DNA of 64,000 nucleotides from Dryocosmus kuriphilus (GCA_038277395.1 CM076194.1:181551232-181615231), one strand, 5' to 3'; positions 31,975 to 43,318 are shown, counted from the stretch's first letter. Program-made: numbers and translations. The notes: generated from the letters alone by a model not told the origin.

Positions 31975-32255
31975 CCACCACAGTTGAAAGACGCTCCTTT
32001 TTTCACAGGGAATTTTCTTTAATTTTTCCTTTAAAATAAATTTCCATCTGCTCTTAATGACGTAAAAATATTTTTTGAGATTTGATTAGTCAATTCGGTT
32101 GGTACAAAATATTTCTACTTTACGGTTGGTAAAGTGGAATCTTTTATTAGAACTGATCAGAATGACTAAAATGAGAATCTTAGACACAAATTGTATAATT
32201 GTGTATATGTATAGCTAAAAAGTATCAAAGTTTCTATGAGAGGTCAGCTGGACCC

Positions 32256-32323
32256 CTCCGTAGCTCAGTTGGAAGAGCATTCGTCCTGCAAACGAAAGGT
32301 CCTGAGTTCGGATTTCAGCGGAG
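32256..32323 (+). repeat. tRNA-Ala-like sequence, second copy
   Basis: CTCCGTAGCTCAGTTGGAAG (A box), a TTCGT/ACGAA anticodon stem with loop CCTGCAA (UGC), and CTGAGTTCGGATTTCAG (T arm), closing with GCGGAG. It folds better than the minus-strand copy but also has C33, and it shares the downstream GTTGAAAAGCGTTCG flank. Most likely a tRNA-derived repeat, not a functional tRNA gene. Confidence 0.55.
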
Positions 32324-32736
32324 TTGAAAAGCGTTCGTTTTGTCATAGGAAATTTTATTTATTTCTACTTGAAAAACTTTTCTGTGATATAAAATATACT
32401 CAAAACATTTCGACGTCTCAACAAATGTCATTTCTAAAATGCTTTAGTTGCAGGTGGCTTTAATATGACATTGTAGTATTTTAAATCGTTTTAAAGTTGA
32501 GAGCAATTGATTTTTAATATATATTCATACTACAATTATCTAATTTTGAACTCGTTGAATTTGAAATTATGAAGATCTGAACACTTTAATTTCAAACTGG
32601 TCCAAACCTTTCAAACCTATTGGGAAGTGTGGTTATGACGTCACAGAAACAAGATGGCAGAAGGAGTAGGATAGATTTGACAGAAAACCGAGCAACTGTG
32701 GTTATTTTAAACATTTAAGAGGTTTTCGAAGCGAAA
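32324..32736. other. Unassigned DNA
   Basis: AT-rich. A GTGTGGTTATGACGTCACAG block near 32,629-32,645 precedes the SWIM-related frame and could be promoter-like (it holds a TGACGTCA word), but this is inference. Confidence 0.3.
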
Positions 32737-32940
32737 ATGAGATTGTCAAGCAACAAAATCTGTCATTTCACACAGTCCACACCCTCCTATCGTAGTTTTG
32801 TCGAGGGTGAAAGTGCTCTAAATGCGGATCACATAATATTTTGTGGCAAATCAAGTGAGGAAAATTATGATGACATTTTACTAAATAGACTTCAATGCTT
32901 TCGAAATGAATTAGAAGCTGCGATTCTCACCTCTATTTAA
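32737..32940 (+). pseudogene. Fragment upstream of a SWIM finger (SWIM/YqaJ family)
   Basis: A 67-codon frame from ATG 32,737 reads CHFTQSTPSYRSFVEGESAL and NADHIIFCGKSSEENYDDIL. The S-(Y/F)-V-E-G-E-x-L-N-A-x-H-I-(I/V)-x-C-G-K pattern resembles the segment that precedes the SWIM finger in the TE-linked SWIM/YqaJ proteins. It ends at a stop before any SWIM cysteines. Compare GKRLVNANHVCNV in the relic near 13.6 kb. The neighbouring THAP exon suggests a second ISL2EU-like element. The call is by resemblance only. Confidence 0.5.
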
Positions 32941-33562
32941 TAGCGTAACTTTCAATACTTTTATTTAACTTTTATTACATAATTAATAAGTAAAAAACTG
33001 TTTAAAATATTGGATTGATAACTTTACGTCATTAGGATTGTTTTTCATTCAGAAAGTTGGGGCGAAAAGTAATTTCACGTATTTTTTATTACGGTTTTAT
33101 TTTATTTTCCAGCGAAAGAATTTAAACAAAGTGAGTATTTACCAACGACTTAATGCAGTTTAATGCCAAATCTTATCAGTTGTTTTGAATTTCATGATAT
33201 GAGGGTGTTTCTGACAGGTATTTTACAATAATTATTAAAATTTGATTTGAGGCTGTGTTCCGACATATTGAACATTTTAGGAGAAGATTGAAAACTATTC
33301 AAATTTTATCATTCAGTATTTTATTTTGTGGATTCGAAAAAAATGCAGAATCAAGGATTGAGAACGATTGAACTTTTCAATCGTTTTCAATGCAAGCCTT
33401 CTTATCGGGATATGTCTCGCTATAACAAAAACCACAGAGGTTATGTCATCTTGAATTATTTTTTACAATTTAAAAGAATTTATTTAATTTTTTTGACATT
33501 TTATATCCATATAATTTTTAATCTTTGCACTTTAGAGTCTTTATAATCCATACCTACAGAAG
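32941..33562. other. Unassigned AT-rich DNA
   Basis: It contains a small near-palindrome (TTGAGAACGATTGAA...TTCAATCGTTTTCAA) near 33,358-33,391. No gene seen. Confidence 0.4.
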
Positions 33563-33748
33563 TCATAAGAGATAAGAGTACCTATAGTCTTCTTCTCTGA
33601 AGTGTAGCGAACAAACTCGCGTTCTTTTCGTAATTTGCTTGACCATTCTTAAAACTCTCTTCCACATCTTCCTTCTGTCAAATAATTCTGTTAATCCAAA
33701 TTTATTACCATATTTTACTTCTATTTTTCCGATTGTAGGATAATCACA
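33563..33748 (-). pseudogene. THAP finger, C-terminal half (split gene)
   Basis: Minus-strand frame with NKFGLTELFDRRKMWKRVLR and TKRTRVCSLHFREEDY. The W in the helix and the C-x2-H of the THAP finger (VCSLHF) are intact. The frame runs upstream straight into the inverted repeat of the element at 33,749-37,480. Its missing N-terminal half lies beyond that element at 37,481-37,606 on the same strand. THAP fingers bind DNA; here the finger was cut by the insertion. Confidence 0.85.
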
Positions 33749-36700
33749 GTGGTCGGGAAGCAAAAAAAAGTCTGCTTGAAACACCTAAGAAAAATGAATG
33801 CGGCATGCTTTTTCTGGTACCTAGGAGTGCCCAAAAATCGTTAAGACAAAATCTGAACAGATCCTGTTCGCGAGAAAATCACTTTTTTGTTCAGTTAAAA
33901 ATATTAATAATCGGTATTTTAAGAATACCTCTTCAGGGAAGTATTGTATCACAAAAGTTGTTGTCATATGATTTGTAGATAATTAAATGACCTTTCGTGC
34001 ACATCAGTAGGCCATAAATACCGAAAATCGATTTTCGGGAACATCTCCTAAAGGATGTATCATCAGTAAAGTACTTTACACACGAGTTGTAGAAAATTTT
34101 ATCACCTTCAAAATGAGCCCTATAACTTTAAAAAATATTGATTGGTTACCGAGATAGAGCGCATATTAGTGAAGTAAATCGGTGAAAAAAATCGGTTTTT
34201 CCAAGATATCTCCTCAAGAATGTATTTTATCCATAATATGATTATTATCGGTGTTGGTAGAGGACTCAACCACCTTCAAAATGACCCCTTAAACATTCGA
34301 AAATGTTCAGTATTCATCGAGATAGAGCGTCTCAACGTGGACCTTTTTTGATCATTTTTCACGAAAATCGTTAAAAATCAGTTTTTCAGAAATTTCTCAT
34401 GTCTGAAGTTGTTCTGATTGATTTGTAGTTTAGACGTGGCGTGAAGATGTGAAACCAAACTATTTATGTTTTATGACTATAATTTTCATTATTATTCCAA
34501 AAAATCACATCATGACGACGAAACAAAATCATAAGAGCAATCACGTGAAGAACAGAAAAAAGGTATGTGGTCCTTGTGGAAGAAAAATGGTAATTGGCAA
34601 GAATGAATTGGATTCCTTTAAAATAACAAAGTGACTCGAAAAATTGATCTAGGATTCAATCAATAATCAACAGAACTTGACAGATGACAGACTCCCACTC
34701 AGCATTTGTATAATAATACGTGTCGATTCACTCTCGTTGAACACGATAAGAATATGAAAAAGAGGTCTCTTCCAGAGATTCCTGAATACAAAAATATTTC
34801 GCTGACAAGAATCACAAGGTCCAATCAATTAAACGTCGAATCTAATTATCTTGACCGCGTTTGTTTGATATGTTTGACTGGCAGAGAAAAGAGCCATACA
34901 AAGATGAAAATACCAAAAACTGATGCACAGTGAATAATGCTTTTGAACTGTGTACGAAAAGCTTACAACAAATTGGAAGAGGCAAAGTCATGTTTGTGAA
35001 AAGCGCGTACATGCAGCACGTAAAAATGTGACACGTTTATTGGATAGATTGTCGGAAGGACAGAAAGAGTTTATAGCTGCAAAAATCATCAAAGATAAAT
35101 TAGAAATTGAGAAATCAAAAAATGATATTGTGTTGAATACTCGAGGATGAAAAAGGACGTTGGCGTTGAAGAAATTAAGAAAAAAGACCTTTTCCTTTAG
35201 AAAAGTTGGACAAATTTCGAGTTAATGCCGATCTTTCTGCTAATTACATTAGAAAATTAGCTTCATTCATCAGACGTTCTGCTGACAGAAAATGCGTACC
35301 AAGTTATCATGAAAATCATATGAGAGAAAAAGCCTCATTCATTAGAAGGAGTGTACAAATTGGATATTATACAGTTTGAGGTAAAGAGTGATATAAAAGA
35401 AGAGAGACTTGTCGTTTGGACTCATGCTGAAGAGCTCGTTGATGCAGTTTTGGAGAATAGAAATTTTGCTGGTGATTACGTTATCAAAATAATGGCAGAT
35501 GGTGGACAGGGCTTCTTCAAAATTTGTTTATCCATATTTCCTCCATCAAAAAAATTAACAGATAGTTCAGAAAAATCGACTTTTGATAATATACCTGCAA
35601 AGAAGAAGAAAATCGATTCGAGAAATGTCGAAGTGAAAAGCCCACTCACCAACATTAAAAAATTGATCATGCTTTGCGTAGTAGCAGATATCGAGGAAAC
35701 TCACGAGAATATAAAAATGCTTTTCGACCTGACTAAAATAAACAACATTTCATTTAAGTTTTCATCTGATTTTGAAGTTCTACTCATGATTAATGGGCAG
35801 AAAACAGCTACATCCTCGTTTCCATGTCTGTATTGTTTAGTCAGCTTTTAATATTTGAAGACAAAAAACGAGGAATTTCGGCCACAATTTGAAGAAGTTT
35901 TCGAATTGAAAAATTATGGAGATGTGAAGAGAGATTATGAGAAGTTTGTTTCTTCTGGTGGTAATCCAAAGTTTTCTAAGCAGTGTCACAGCATAAGAAA
36001 TGAACCTCTTTTCAAGGAAGATGACAGTATGCTGGTTTTCGATAAATGTGTACCTCTTTTAGGTCGAGAAGCAGCATTCGGATTGCCTAAAAAGTTGAAA
36101 ATAATTTCCAAAAACGACCAGGGTGAGATCTTTGAAGGAAATGCGTGACGAAAATTATTGAAAAATGCAGATACCCTTAGTGATGAAAGAATATATGGTA
36201 GTCTTGGTCCACTCGCTGTTGTATCTTATATATCTGCTTTCAGAACGATGGATAAAATCGTTAATGCTTGCTTCTCAACGAAGAGAAATAATTATCTCCA
36301 AAATATCGACATACTCATTGATCAGCTGTCGAAAAACATCTTTTATCAGTGAAAATAACAGAAACATTGAAAATACATATCCTGCTGAAGCATGTAAAGG
36401 CATCGTTTGAATTGCTCAGTAATTCAGATGGTTTGGGATTGTGGTCTGAACAGTTTGGAGAGTCCGCTCATCGAGAATTCCTCAAATTTTGGAACAGACG
36501 CAAGATCAACTCAATTGCAGACTCTTCTTATGGAAAGAGATTGAAAGATGAAGTCGTTGGATTTCCATCGCTTCATATTCAAAACTTAGCATGTATTCTT
36601 TTTTTTCATTTATGGCATTATTTGAAGTCATCATCTTATAGTTCATTCGTTGTTTGAGAGATTATTATTGTCCAAGAGTTGAAATAAAATTGTAAAAAAA

Positions 36701-37480
36701 ATATATGGGGCCAGTCTATGATTTACATGCCAGTAGAATTTTTTCAAATTTTGATTCGACTTTTTTTAAGCACCTGTAGACATGAGAAATTTTTGAAAAA
36801 CTGATTCTCAATGATTTTCGTGAAAAATGATCAAAAAGGGTCCATGCTGAGACACTCTATCTCGATGGATATTGAACATTTTCGAATGTTCAAGGGGTCA
36901 TTTGGAAGGTAGTTGAATCCTCTACCAAAACCAAAAATGATATTATGGATAAAATACATTCCTGAGGAGATATATTGGAAAAACCGATTTTTTTCACAGA
37001 TTGACTTCACTAATATGCGCTCTATCTCGGTAACCAATGAATATTTTTTAAAGTTATACGGCTCATTTTGAAGGTAATCAAATTTTCTACAACTCATGTG
37101 TAAAGTACTTTAGTGATAAGATACATCCTTTAGGAGATATTCCCGAAAATCAATTTTCGGTATTTATGGCCTACTGATATGCACTCTATCTTGGTAACCA
37201 GTAAATATTTTTTAAAGTTATGGGGCTCATTCGAAAGATAATTTAATTATCTACAAATCATATGACAACAACTTTTTTGATAAAATACATCCCTAAGGAG
37301 ATACTTTCAAAATACCGATTATTGATACTTTTGACTGAATAAAAAAGTGATTTTCTCGCGAACAGGATCTGTTCAGGCTTTGTCTCAACGATTTTTGAGC
37401 ACTCCTAAGTACCAGAAAAAGCATGCCGCATTCACTTTTCTTAGGTGTTTCAAGCATACTTTTTTTTGCTTCCCGACCAC
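33749..37480 (+). mobile_element. 3.7-kb element with ~0.65-kb terminal inverted repeats and an unfamiliar transposase-like gene
   Basis: The left end begins GTGGTCGGGAAGCAAAAAAA, and the right end is its inverse. The inverted repeats continue to about 34,405 and from about 36,773, with roughly 90% identity by eye. CA precedes and follows the element, possibly a short target duplication. The interior encodes the protein described at 34,520-36,657. The element interrupts a THAP exon whose halves flank it in the same orientation. No known superfamily fits with confidence. Confidence 0.85.
34520..36657 (+). pseudogene. Transposase-like protein of unrecognised family, copy A
   Basis: Several frames add up to one protein. 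The N-terminus is cysteine-rich (KVCGPCGRKMV, then RVCLICLTGREK). Next is a helical segment with RLSEGQKEFIAAKI, and then an open stretch at 35,351-35,848 with VIKIMADGGQGFFKICLSIF, KKLIMLCVVADIEETHENIK, FSSDFEVLLMINGQK and PCLYC. The next frame has YGDVKRDYEKFVSSGGN, PLLGREAAFGLPKKLK and IFEGNA. The last has LKIHILLKHVK and GLWSEQFGESAHREFLKFW. Stops and shifts near 34,932, 35,148, 35,850 and 36,147 make it a relic. The D-G-G, S-D-F and E-S-A-H positions could be a D-D-E site, which is inference. The same motif set occurs in copy B at 41,240-43,050. I know similar uncharacterised proteins from repeat-rich invertebrate genomes but no named superfamily. Confidence 0.7.
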
Positions 37481-37606
37481 CATGTAGTGATAAAAGCTTA
37501 GTTCTGGGTTTCCACAAGCCTTCGATTTGCAACCATAAACCGAACAATAAATGTGACTTTTGGAAGATTTTGGAGAAAACATCACACCTGATGGACCAGC
37601 CTCCAT
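37481..37606 (-). pseudogene. THAP finger, N-terminal half (split gene)
   Basis: From the minus-strand ATG at 37,606 the frame reads MEAGPSGVMF, then YCSVYGCKSKACGNPELSFY. The C-x4-C pair and the following aromatic turn match the start of a THAP finger. The frame then enters the end of the element at 37,480. The continuation with the VCSLHF motif is found 3.7 kb away at 33,563-33,748. Confidence 0.82.
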
Positions 37607-38032
37607 AATTAAAAATTCTTTTCTGTGAAATTTTACTTAAAAATGAAAGAAAAATTGTTTTTCATTCATGTTTACATTTGGCTGTGCCAACTAGTAGATA
37701 TTCAAGCCTACTGCTAAAAGTTCACCGTTCCGTCACCAAATGTCATATCGCAGTTTAACAATTCCCAATTGATAAATAATTCTGGCTTCAAATTAAAAAT
37801 TTGAACATAATACACGATCTTGAAAAAATGTTGAATTAGTTTTAAAATAATTAACTTGACCTTTATTCTCGGATCCTAAAAAAGTGTCCCACATTATACG
37901 AAAATTAAAATGTAAAAAAAATATTTTGTTTTTCTTACCTTACAAATATCACATTGTTGTTTTGGTGAAAAAACGATGTCCTAAATTTTCTTTTATTAAA
38001 AAAAAATTGTTTAGAAGTCACCGCTAAGCTGT
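37607..38032. other. Unassigned AT-rich DNA
   Basis: No gene seen. The last part may be the decayed outer end of the palindrome that follows. Confidence 0.4.
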
Positions 38033-39650
38033 TTCAGGTCGGAAAATGAATTTTTTTAGTTTTCGATTTTAAAAAGTACAAATTAAAAGCTACAAAATTA
38101 TTTTTACCTTAGAAAATATCTGTTGTTTATTGGACAATAAGCTCTCAATTTTACAAATCAAAAAATTTGTTTGAAGTTATTATCAGGCTTAGAATACGAA
38201 AATGTGTAATTTCATTACAATGAATGGTCTGAAATGGCTCCCCCAAAATTTTTTTTCTGGAATGATATGCACAGGATTTCTTCTATATTATAAAGAGAAT
38301 ATTCTCGATAATGAATAAATATAAAATATTTATACCAGCGATGATAAAAAAATCTTGAAGTTTGAAATACACAAAAAATAAACCATTTTTATAGTTTATA
38401 GAGTCCTCTGGAACTTTAAATTTTATTTCTAACTATACTTATCTGCCAAATATGTAAGCTAGGTAATTAACGCCGATTTCGGTGAAATTCTACGTTTTTC
38501 TAAGTTTTGATAAGTTTCTGAGTTTTTATTTCTGACTTCAATGGGAGAAATAATATTTTTTTTATCATATTTACATGTAATTTATGTAATTTTACCTTAT
38601 TCTCCAAGGCACACACCTTCTATTCTTATTTATATCACGTCTTTTTTTCATCAATTAAAAACATAGGTCTATAAAAATGAGACTTTTGTTTTGCCACTGA
38701 CCACTGAAGATGTTTTCTCACGTACTTTTTCGGGCTGAATCCGAATCCGGTAGCAGAATTTGCTTAGCACGTCAGGATATTGAGATATTTTAACCTGAAA
38801 GTGCAAAAGGGCGGTTTTTTCGGCACATTCGGATGAAACGCGAAGATATTCGTTAATTTGTCCAACAGATTCGGATTCCTCATAAAAAAATCTACGGAAA
38901 TCCATGTACTTGATTTCTGATATGGTCAAATATTTAAAAATGTAGGAAATCGGTCTGACGAAACGTTTAGTGTCAGGTACTTTAGAAAATGGAATTGGTT
39001 GACCGTGAAATATTTGACCATATCAGAAATCATGTACGTGCATTTCCGTATATTTTTTCATGAGGAATACTTTTTTGCACTTTTAGGTTAGAATATCTCA
39101 AAATCCTGACGTGCTACACAAATTCTGTTGCTAGATTCAGATTCAGCCCGAAAAATTACGTGAAAGAACACCTTCAAATCTCAGTGGGGAAAATCATGTA
39201 GACCTGTGAAATTCAATGAAATCGGTAATCAAAACTTATCAAAATTTATAAAAACGCAGAATTTCGCTGAAATCGACATTAATTAACTAACTTATATTTT
39301 TGGTGTATTTTAAAATTCAAGATTTTTTTCTTTCACTGGATATAAATATTTAAAATGTATGCATTATGGAGAATATTCTCTTTATATTGTAGAAGAAACC
39401 CCGTGTATATCATTCCAGAAAAAATTTTTTGGGGGCCATTTCAGACCATTCATTACAATGAAATTACACATTTCCGTATTCTAAGCCCAATAATAACTAC
39501 AAAATTGTTGTTTTGTTTTGTCAAATTTAGAGCTTATTCCCCAATAAACAACCAATATTTTCTAGGGATTACAGGATTTTTTAGCCTTTAATTTGTACTT
39601 TTTTTTTAAATCGAAAACTAAGAAAATTTATTTTCGGCACTAAAACGAAC
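38033..39650. repeat. Imperfect palindrome of about 1.6 kb
   Basis: The left arm (about 38,033-38,930) and right arm (about 38,955-39,650) are inverse copies meeting near 38,945 with almost no spacer. Matching pairs include TTTTCGATTTTAAAAAGTAC with GTACTTTTTTTTTAAATCGA, GAATGGTCTGAAATGGC with GCCATTTCAGACCATTC, and TTGATTTCTGATATGGTCAA with TTGACCATATCAGAAATCA. The left arm has about 130 bp extra near 38,525-38,660. No coding sequence. It is a foldback element or the product of an inverted duplication. Confidence 0.85.
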
Positions 39651-39954
39651 AAAATTAGGGGGTAGGAGTTGCAAAATTTAAAAACACACTTTTTTGATAC
39701 ACCTATGACTGCGGAGTATTGCGCGCGATAGAACTCTACTGCGTAGCCTTGTTTAACGAAATACAATCTACTGCGCAGTATTTTGTGCAAAGAAACTCCA
39801 TTGTGCAGCTTGATGTACATAACCTAAAATTGTTTTCTGTAGAAAACTGAGCTAAACGTTTTCGTCAAACCTACATAAAGGAGCATCTACTAATTATGCA
39901 AGGTTCAATTTTCCTAATTTTATATTAGGTGATAGATGCTGTAGATGTTACAAT
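39651..39954. other. Unassigned DNA with CTACTGCGYAGT words
   Basis: ACTGCGGAGTATTG, CTACTGCGTAG and CTACTGCGCAGTA occur within 70 bp (39,708-39,782), partly self-complementary. Otherwise nothing is seen. Confidence 0.4.
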
Positions 39955-40502
39955 TACCTTTTGGAGGTTTGACAGAATTTTGACTCTTAGTCCGGCCATT
40001 GGAATTTCTATTCGGCGAGAGATGCCGTAGATATGACAGGTGGCATTCTAGACACACTCACTACGTCTGTAAAATTAATTCTGGGTGACAGATGCAGCAC
40101 GGAGACATGCCGCAGATGCGACAATTGAGTGTGGGAGGCTTGCCTCACTTTTGCCACTTTGAAAGAAGACATAAAAAAGTTTTCTTGTGGCTGGGGAGAC
40201 TTGCCACAGACGTGTCACTTGAGTTCTGGAGGCTTGCTGCACTTCTGCCACTTTCGAGGACTGTAAATTTTTCTTGGGAAAGAGATGTCGCAGGGATACT
40301 TGCGACTGGTGAGGCACGCCGCAAATTGGACAATTAGCTCTGTGAGGCTTGCCATAAAAGTGCCAATCCTTCGAGAAGAGATGCCGCAAATGTGACAAGC
40401 CACAGATGTGACATGCCTCAGATGTGATTCGCCGCAGATGTCACTTGCGACAAGGGAAACATGCCGCAAAGAAACTTATCACATGTGACTTGATATGGAA
40501 CC
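39955..40502 (-). repeat. Repeat built from TGCGGCATCT-like words, copy 2 (inverted)
   Basis: Inverse of the repeat at 900-1440. It contains CTTAGTCCGGCC at its left end and ACTTGATATGGAACC at its right end, corresponding to the two ends of copy 1. Internal words GGGAGACTTGCC, GATGCCGCAAATGTGACA and AGATGCCGTAGATATGACA repeat many times. Confidence 0.72.
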
Positions 40503-40659
40503 TTAATTATTCATTTCTGTATTTTATTCAAAGATAAAGTTTTAAAATGTAATTAAATATGCCTCGGGAATTGCATGGTTCTCCATGACTAGAGCTGCAA
40601 TTATAAGGACTTTTATTCTTAAGAACTAATTCTGCTTTGTTTTCTTTGACTTTGTCATT
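40503..40659. other. Short AT-rich spacer
   Basis: Nothing recognised. Confidence 0.4.
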
Positions 40660-43318
40660 CATGGTGTGCCTGAACCAACTTTAAATTTGGGGTCATAGCA
40701 CATTCAATTATTTTCTTGGATTCGATTAAGGGATTCAGAAATAGTGTGCAAAAATATTTTGAGCCAAATCCCTCGAGCCGTTTTTGAGAAAAGTGTCTTT
40801 TAACGGTGAAAAATAGAATTTAAAAAAAAATGAAATAAATTAATTTTTTCTATGCATTTAGTTGATAAAAAAAATTGTAAAATCCAAAAAAAAATCTTAA
40901 GAAATTAAAATTAAAACTTTTAAAATGAAACTAATTAAAACATATAATAAAGTCTTTAAATATCTCTAAAATATGCATATCATTATACATGCCTGTGTTA
41001 ACACAACAACACACAACATCACGTGAGTGTAAACATTGATGGAGTCTCTTACCTAATGTAAACATACCTAGAATAAGTTCCTTGAAAATAATTTTTGCTA
41101 CCCATTAGTAGACATGATATCTTCGAAAATAGTGCACCGCACAAAGTCTGTAGCTGTTTAGTGTTTTTGAATATTTTGAACAAGTACGTTGTTGTAAAAA
41201 AAAATCGTAAAATATATCTAAAAAATTTAAAGATCATGCTGGAACTCATCATGAAAACCGTGCGAAAGTTTGCCTTCTGTGTCTTAAAAAAACAAACAAT
41301 TGCTTATGATTAGTAATCATTTTAAAAAACTCATTCAAAAGATTGTATTATGCTGAAGATAATCGCCTCCCTGTAGCTGTTTGTAATGCCTGCAGAATCC
41401 TTGCTTATCGTTCGCTCAATAGTGATGAAACTACAGTGAGTATAAAATTACCAAATTATTCTACATTAAAATTAATAAATAAAAAAAAACCTGATCGAAA
41501 GAAGGTGAATTATGCGAATGCGACTTATGTAACATAGTGAAAAAACCAGGACACCAAGTTTGTAAAAAACAAATCAAATGCGAGAGAAAGAACTAAAATA
41601 AGATATTGCAAAAAGTGCCGTTCAGAATAATTAGTAATAGGAAAATCACATTTTTCTTGTACACCGAAGCATTACGAAAATTTGAAAAATCATATTATGA
41701 ATGAAATACCCCTAAAATAAAAAGATCACTTGGTGTGTCATTTGATTAAAGTGATTTCGAGTGAAAAAGCGAGAAACACTGAAGAAAATAAATCAACTGC
41801 AAAAAATGAAAGCGTGTTTCTGTTGAAGATGTTTTAAAAATTGGAACAAGTTATGGGCTTTCAATGAATACGGTACATGGTATTACAGCAGATCTTCACG
41901 TCGCTACGAATGACAGAAAATTACTTCAACCAGATTTAAAACAAAAATTAAAAAATCTGAATCATTCTCTTGATTCGTATTTCAGTATGAAAAAGTGTAA
42001 TGTGATTAACACTAAAAATAACGAAACTACAAATAATGCAGAAACTCTAGTGTTTTGCAGTGATATAAAAGAATTAATTCAATTTGCTGAAGAAAAAAGG
42101 AAACTTTATTAAGTGCATTTGAAATTCAAAATATATACTGACGGAGGTTTTATGAAAGTCTGACTTTCGATACAATCTTTGGATGAATCAGAACTTGCAA
42201 ATATAGAAGATCGACAGAAGTATACCAAAGACGTTGTCGCAAAAAAGTTTAAGGATTCTGGCGTCAAGAAATTACTACTGCTTGGGATATTGGCATATAC
42301 ACAAGGAAAATATGAAAACGCTTTTCTTGCACATGGTGTATTGCATCAAAAGATGAATTAAACACGTGTGGGGAATACAGAAACGTTAGAAATTGTGAAG
42401 AAAATTTCTCTGCTTGTCAAGATAGAGGAAGTAAAACATCTGCGAAAAAGTACAAAAACTGTACAAATACTCCTATTGTTTTCTCAGAAAACGATAACAC
42501 AGAAATATTAGAAATAATTCCACCACCAGAACTACATCTGATGCTTGGGGTTGTGAACAAAATATATAAACAGATGCTGATGAAATTCATAAAGAGTCTC
42601 CAATGGGCTAGGATGTGTAATGTTACTCGCGAGTTTGTACACGGAAGTTCAGCGTTCGCAGGTAATTCTTGCAAATTGCTGTTCGATAAAATCGACTTAT
42701 TGCGTGGAATATGTAGCACTGTATGTTTAAAACATGTTAGGTTCTTTAAGAATTTTCAATCCGTCGTTGATTTTTATTTTTCTTCAACATTAAACCCGAA
42801 ATACGTAGATTGTATATCTGAGTTTCAGCGAAGTTACTGTGATTTGGAAATTTCAATTACACCTAAAGTTCATGCAGGGTTTTTTTCATGTCCCTGATTT
42901 TTTTCGTAAAGTTGCAAAAGGCCTCTCATTTTAAAGGGAACAAGTAATGGAATCCGTCCATTCGGATTTTAAAACAACGTGGGCTAAATATAAAGTTTCG
43001 AGCACACACCCTCACTACACAAGTAACTTGCTAACAGATGAACAAAAATGAACCCGATATGTATAAAAAATTATATATTTTTTTAATATTGATATGGGCT
43101 GATATTATATTTACTTACCATATTTCTTCGAATAAAGTGAAGAAAATGAAAATGCATCACATTTTTTATTTTTAACCCTTAAAACACTTTTCAAAAATGT
43201 CTCGGGGCATTTTCGCGCAAAATTTTTTTGCGTACTATTTTTGAACCCCTAAATCGAACGTAAGAAAAAATTTGATGTGCAATGACTTTGCATTTAAAGT
43301 TGGTTCAGACACACCGTG
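40660..43318 (+). mobile_element. 2.7-kb element with ~180-bp inverted ends, related to the 33.7-37.5 kb element by its protein
   Basis: The left end CATGGTGTGCCTGAACCAAC pairs with the inverse of the right end CACGGTGTGTCTGAACCAAC. The inverted repeats extend to about 40,850 and from about 43,140, more diverged inward. The interior holds copy B of the transposase-like protein. The terminal repeats do not resemble those at 33,749, so these are different families of one superfamily. It lies about 30 bp before the OTU element. Confidence 0.75.
41240..43050 (+). pseudogene. Transposase-like protein of unrecognised family, copy B
   Basis: It begins with a cysteine pair RAKVCLLCLKKTNNC. Next come PVAVCNACRILAYRS and a ~50-codon beta-rich stretch with CECDLC nearby. 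A later frame has FKDSGVKKLLLLGILAYTQG and YENAF, equivalent to the KKLIMLC...ENIK segment of copy A. Then follow ELHLMLGVVNKIYK, REFVHGSSAFAGNSCKLLFD (compare the F-E-G-N-A segment of copy A) and SITPKVHAGFF. The end is QVMESVHSDFKTTWAKYKV, matching the E-S-A-H-R-E-F motif of copy A. Many stops and shifts break it. The shared motif order between two elements with unrelated ends supports a real protein family; its biochemical role as transposase is inference. Confidence 0.65.

Noticed and set aside
31906..32323. Two functional tRNA-Ala genes
   Set aside because: Both have C at position 33, weak stems and shared repeat flanks, so they are listed as tRNA-like repeats.
32629..32645. CRE-type promoter site (TGACGTCA)
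   Set aside because: A single 8-bp palindrome is expected by chance in 64 kb; no transcription evidence.
36831..37097. Minus-strand 88-codon frame
   Set aside because: It lies in the right inverted repeat of the 3.7-kb element, and a matching shadow exists in the left repeat.
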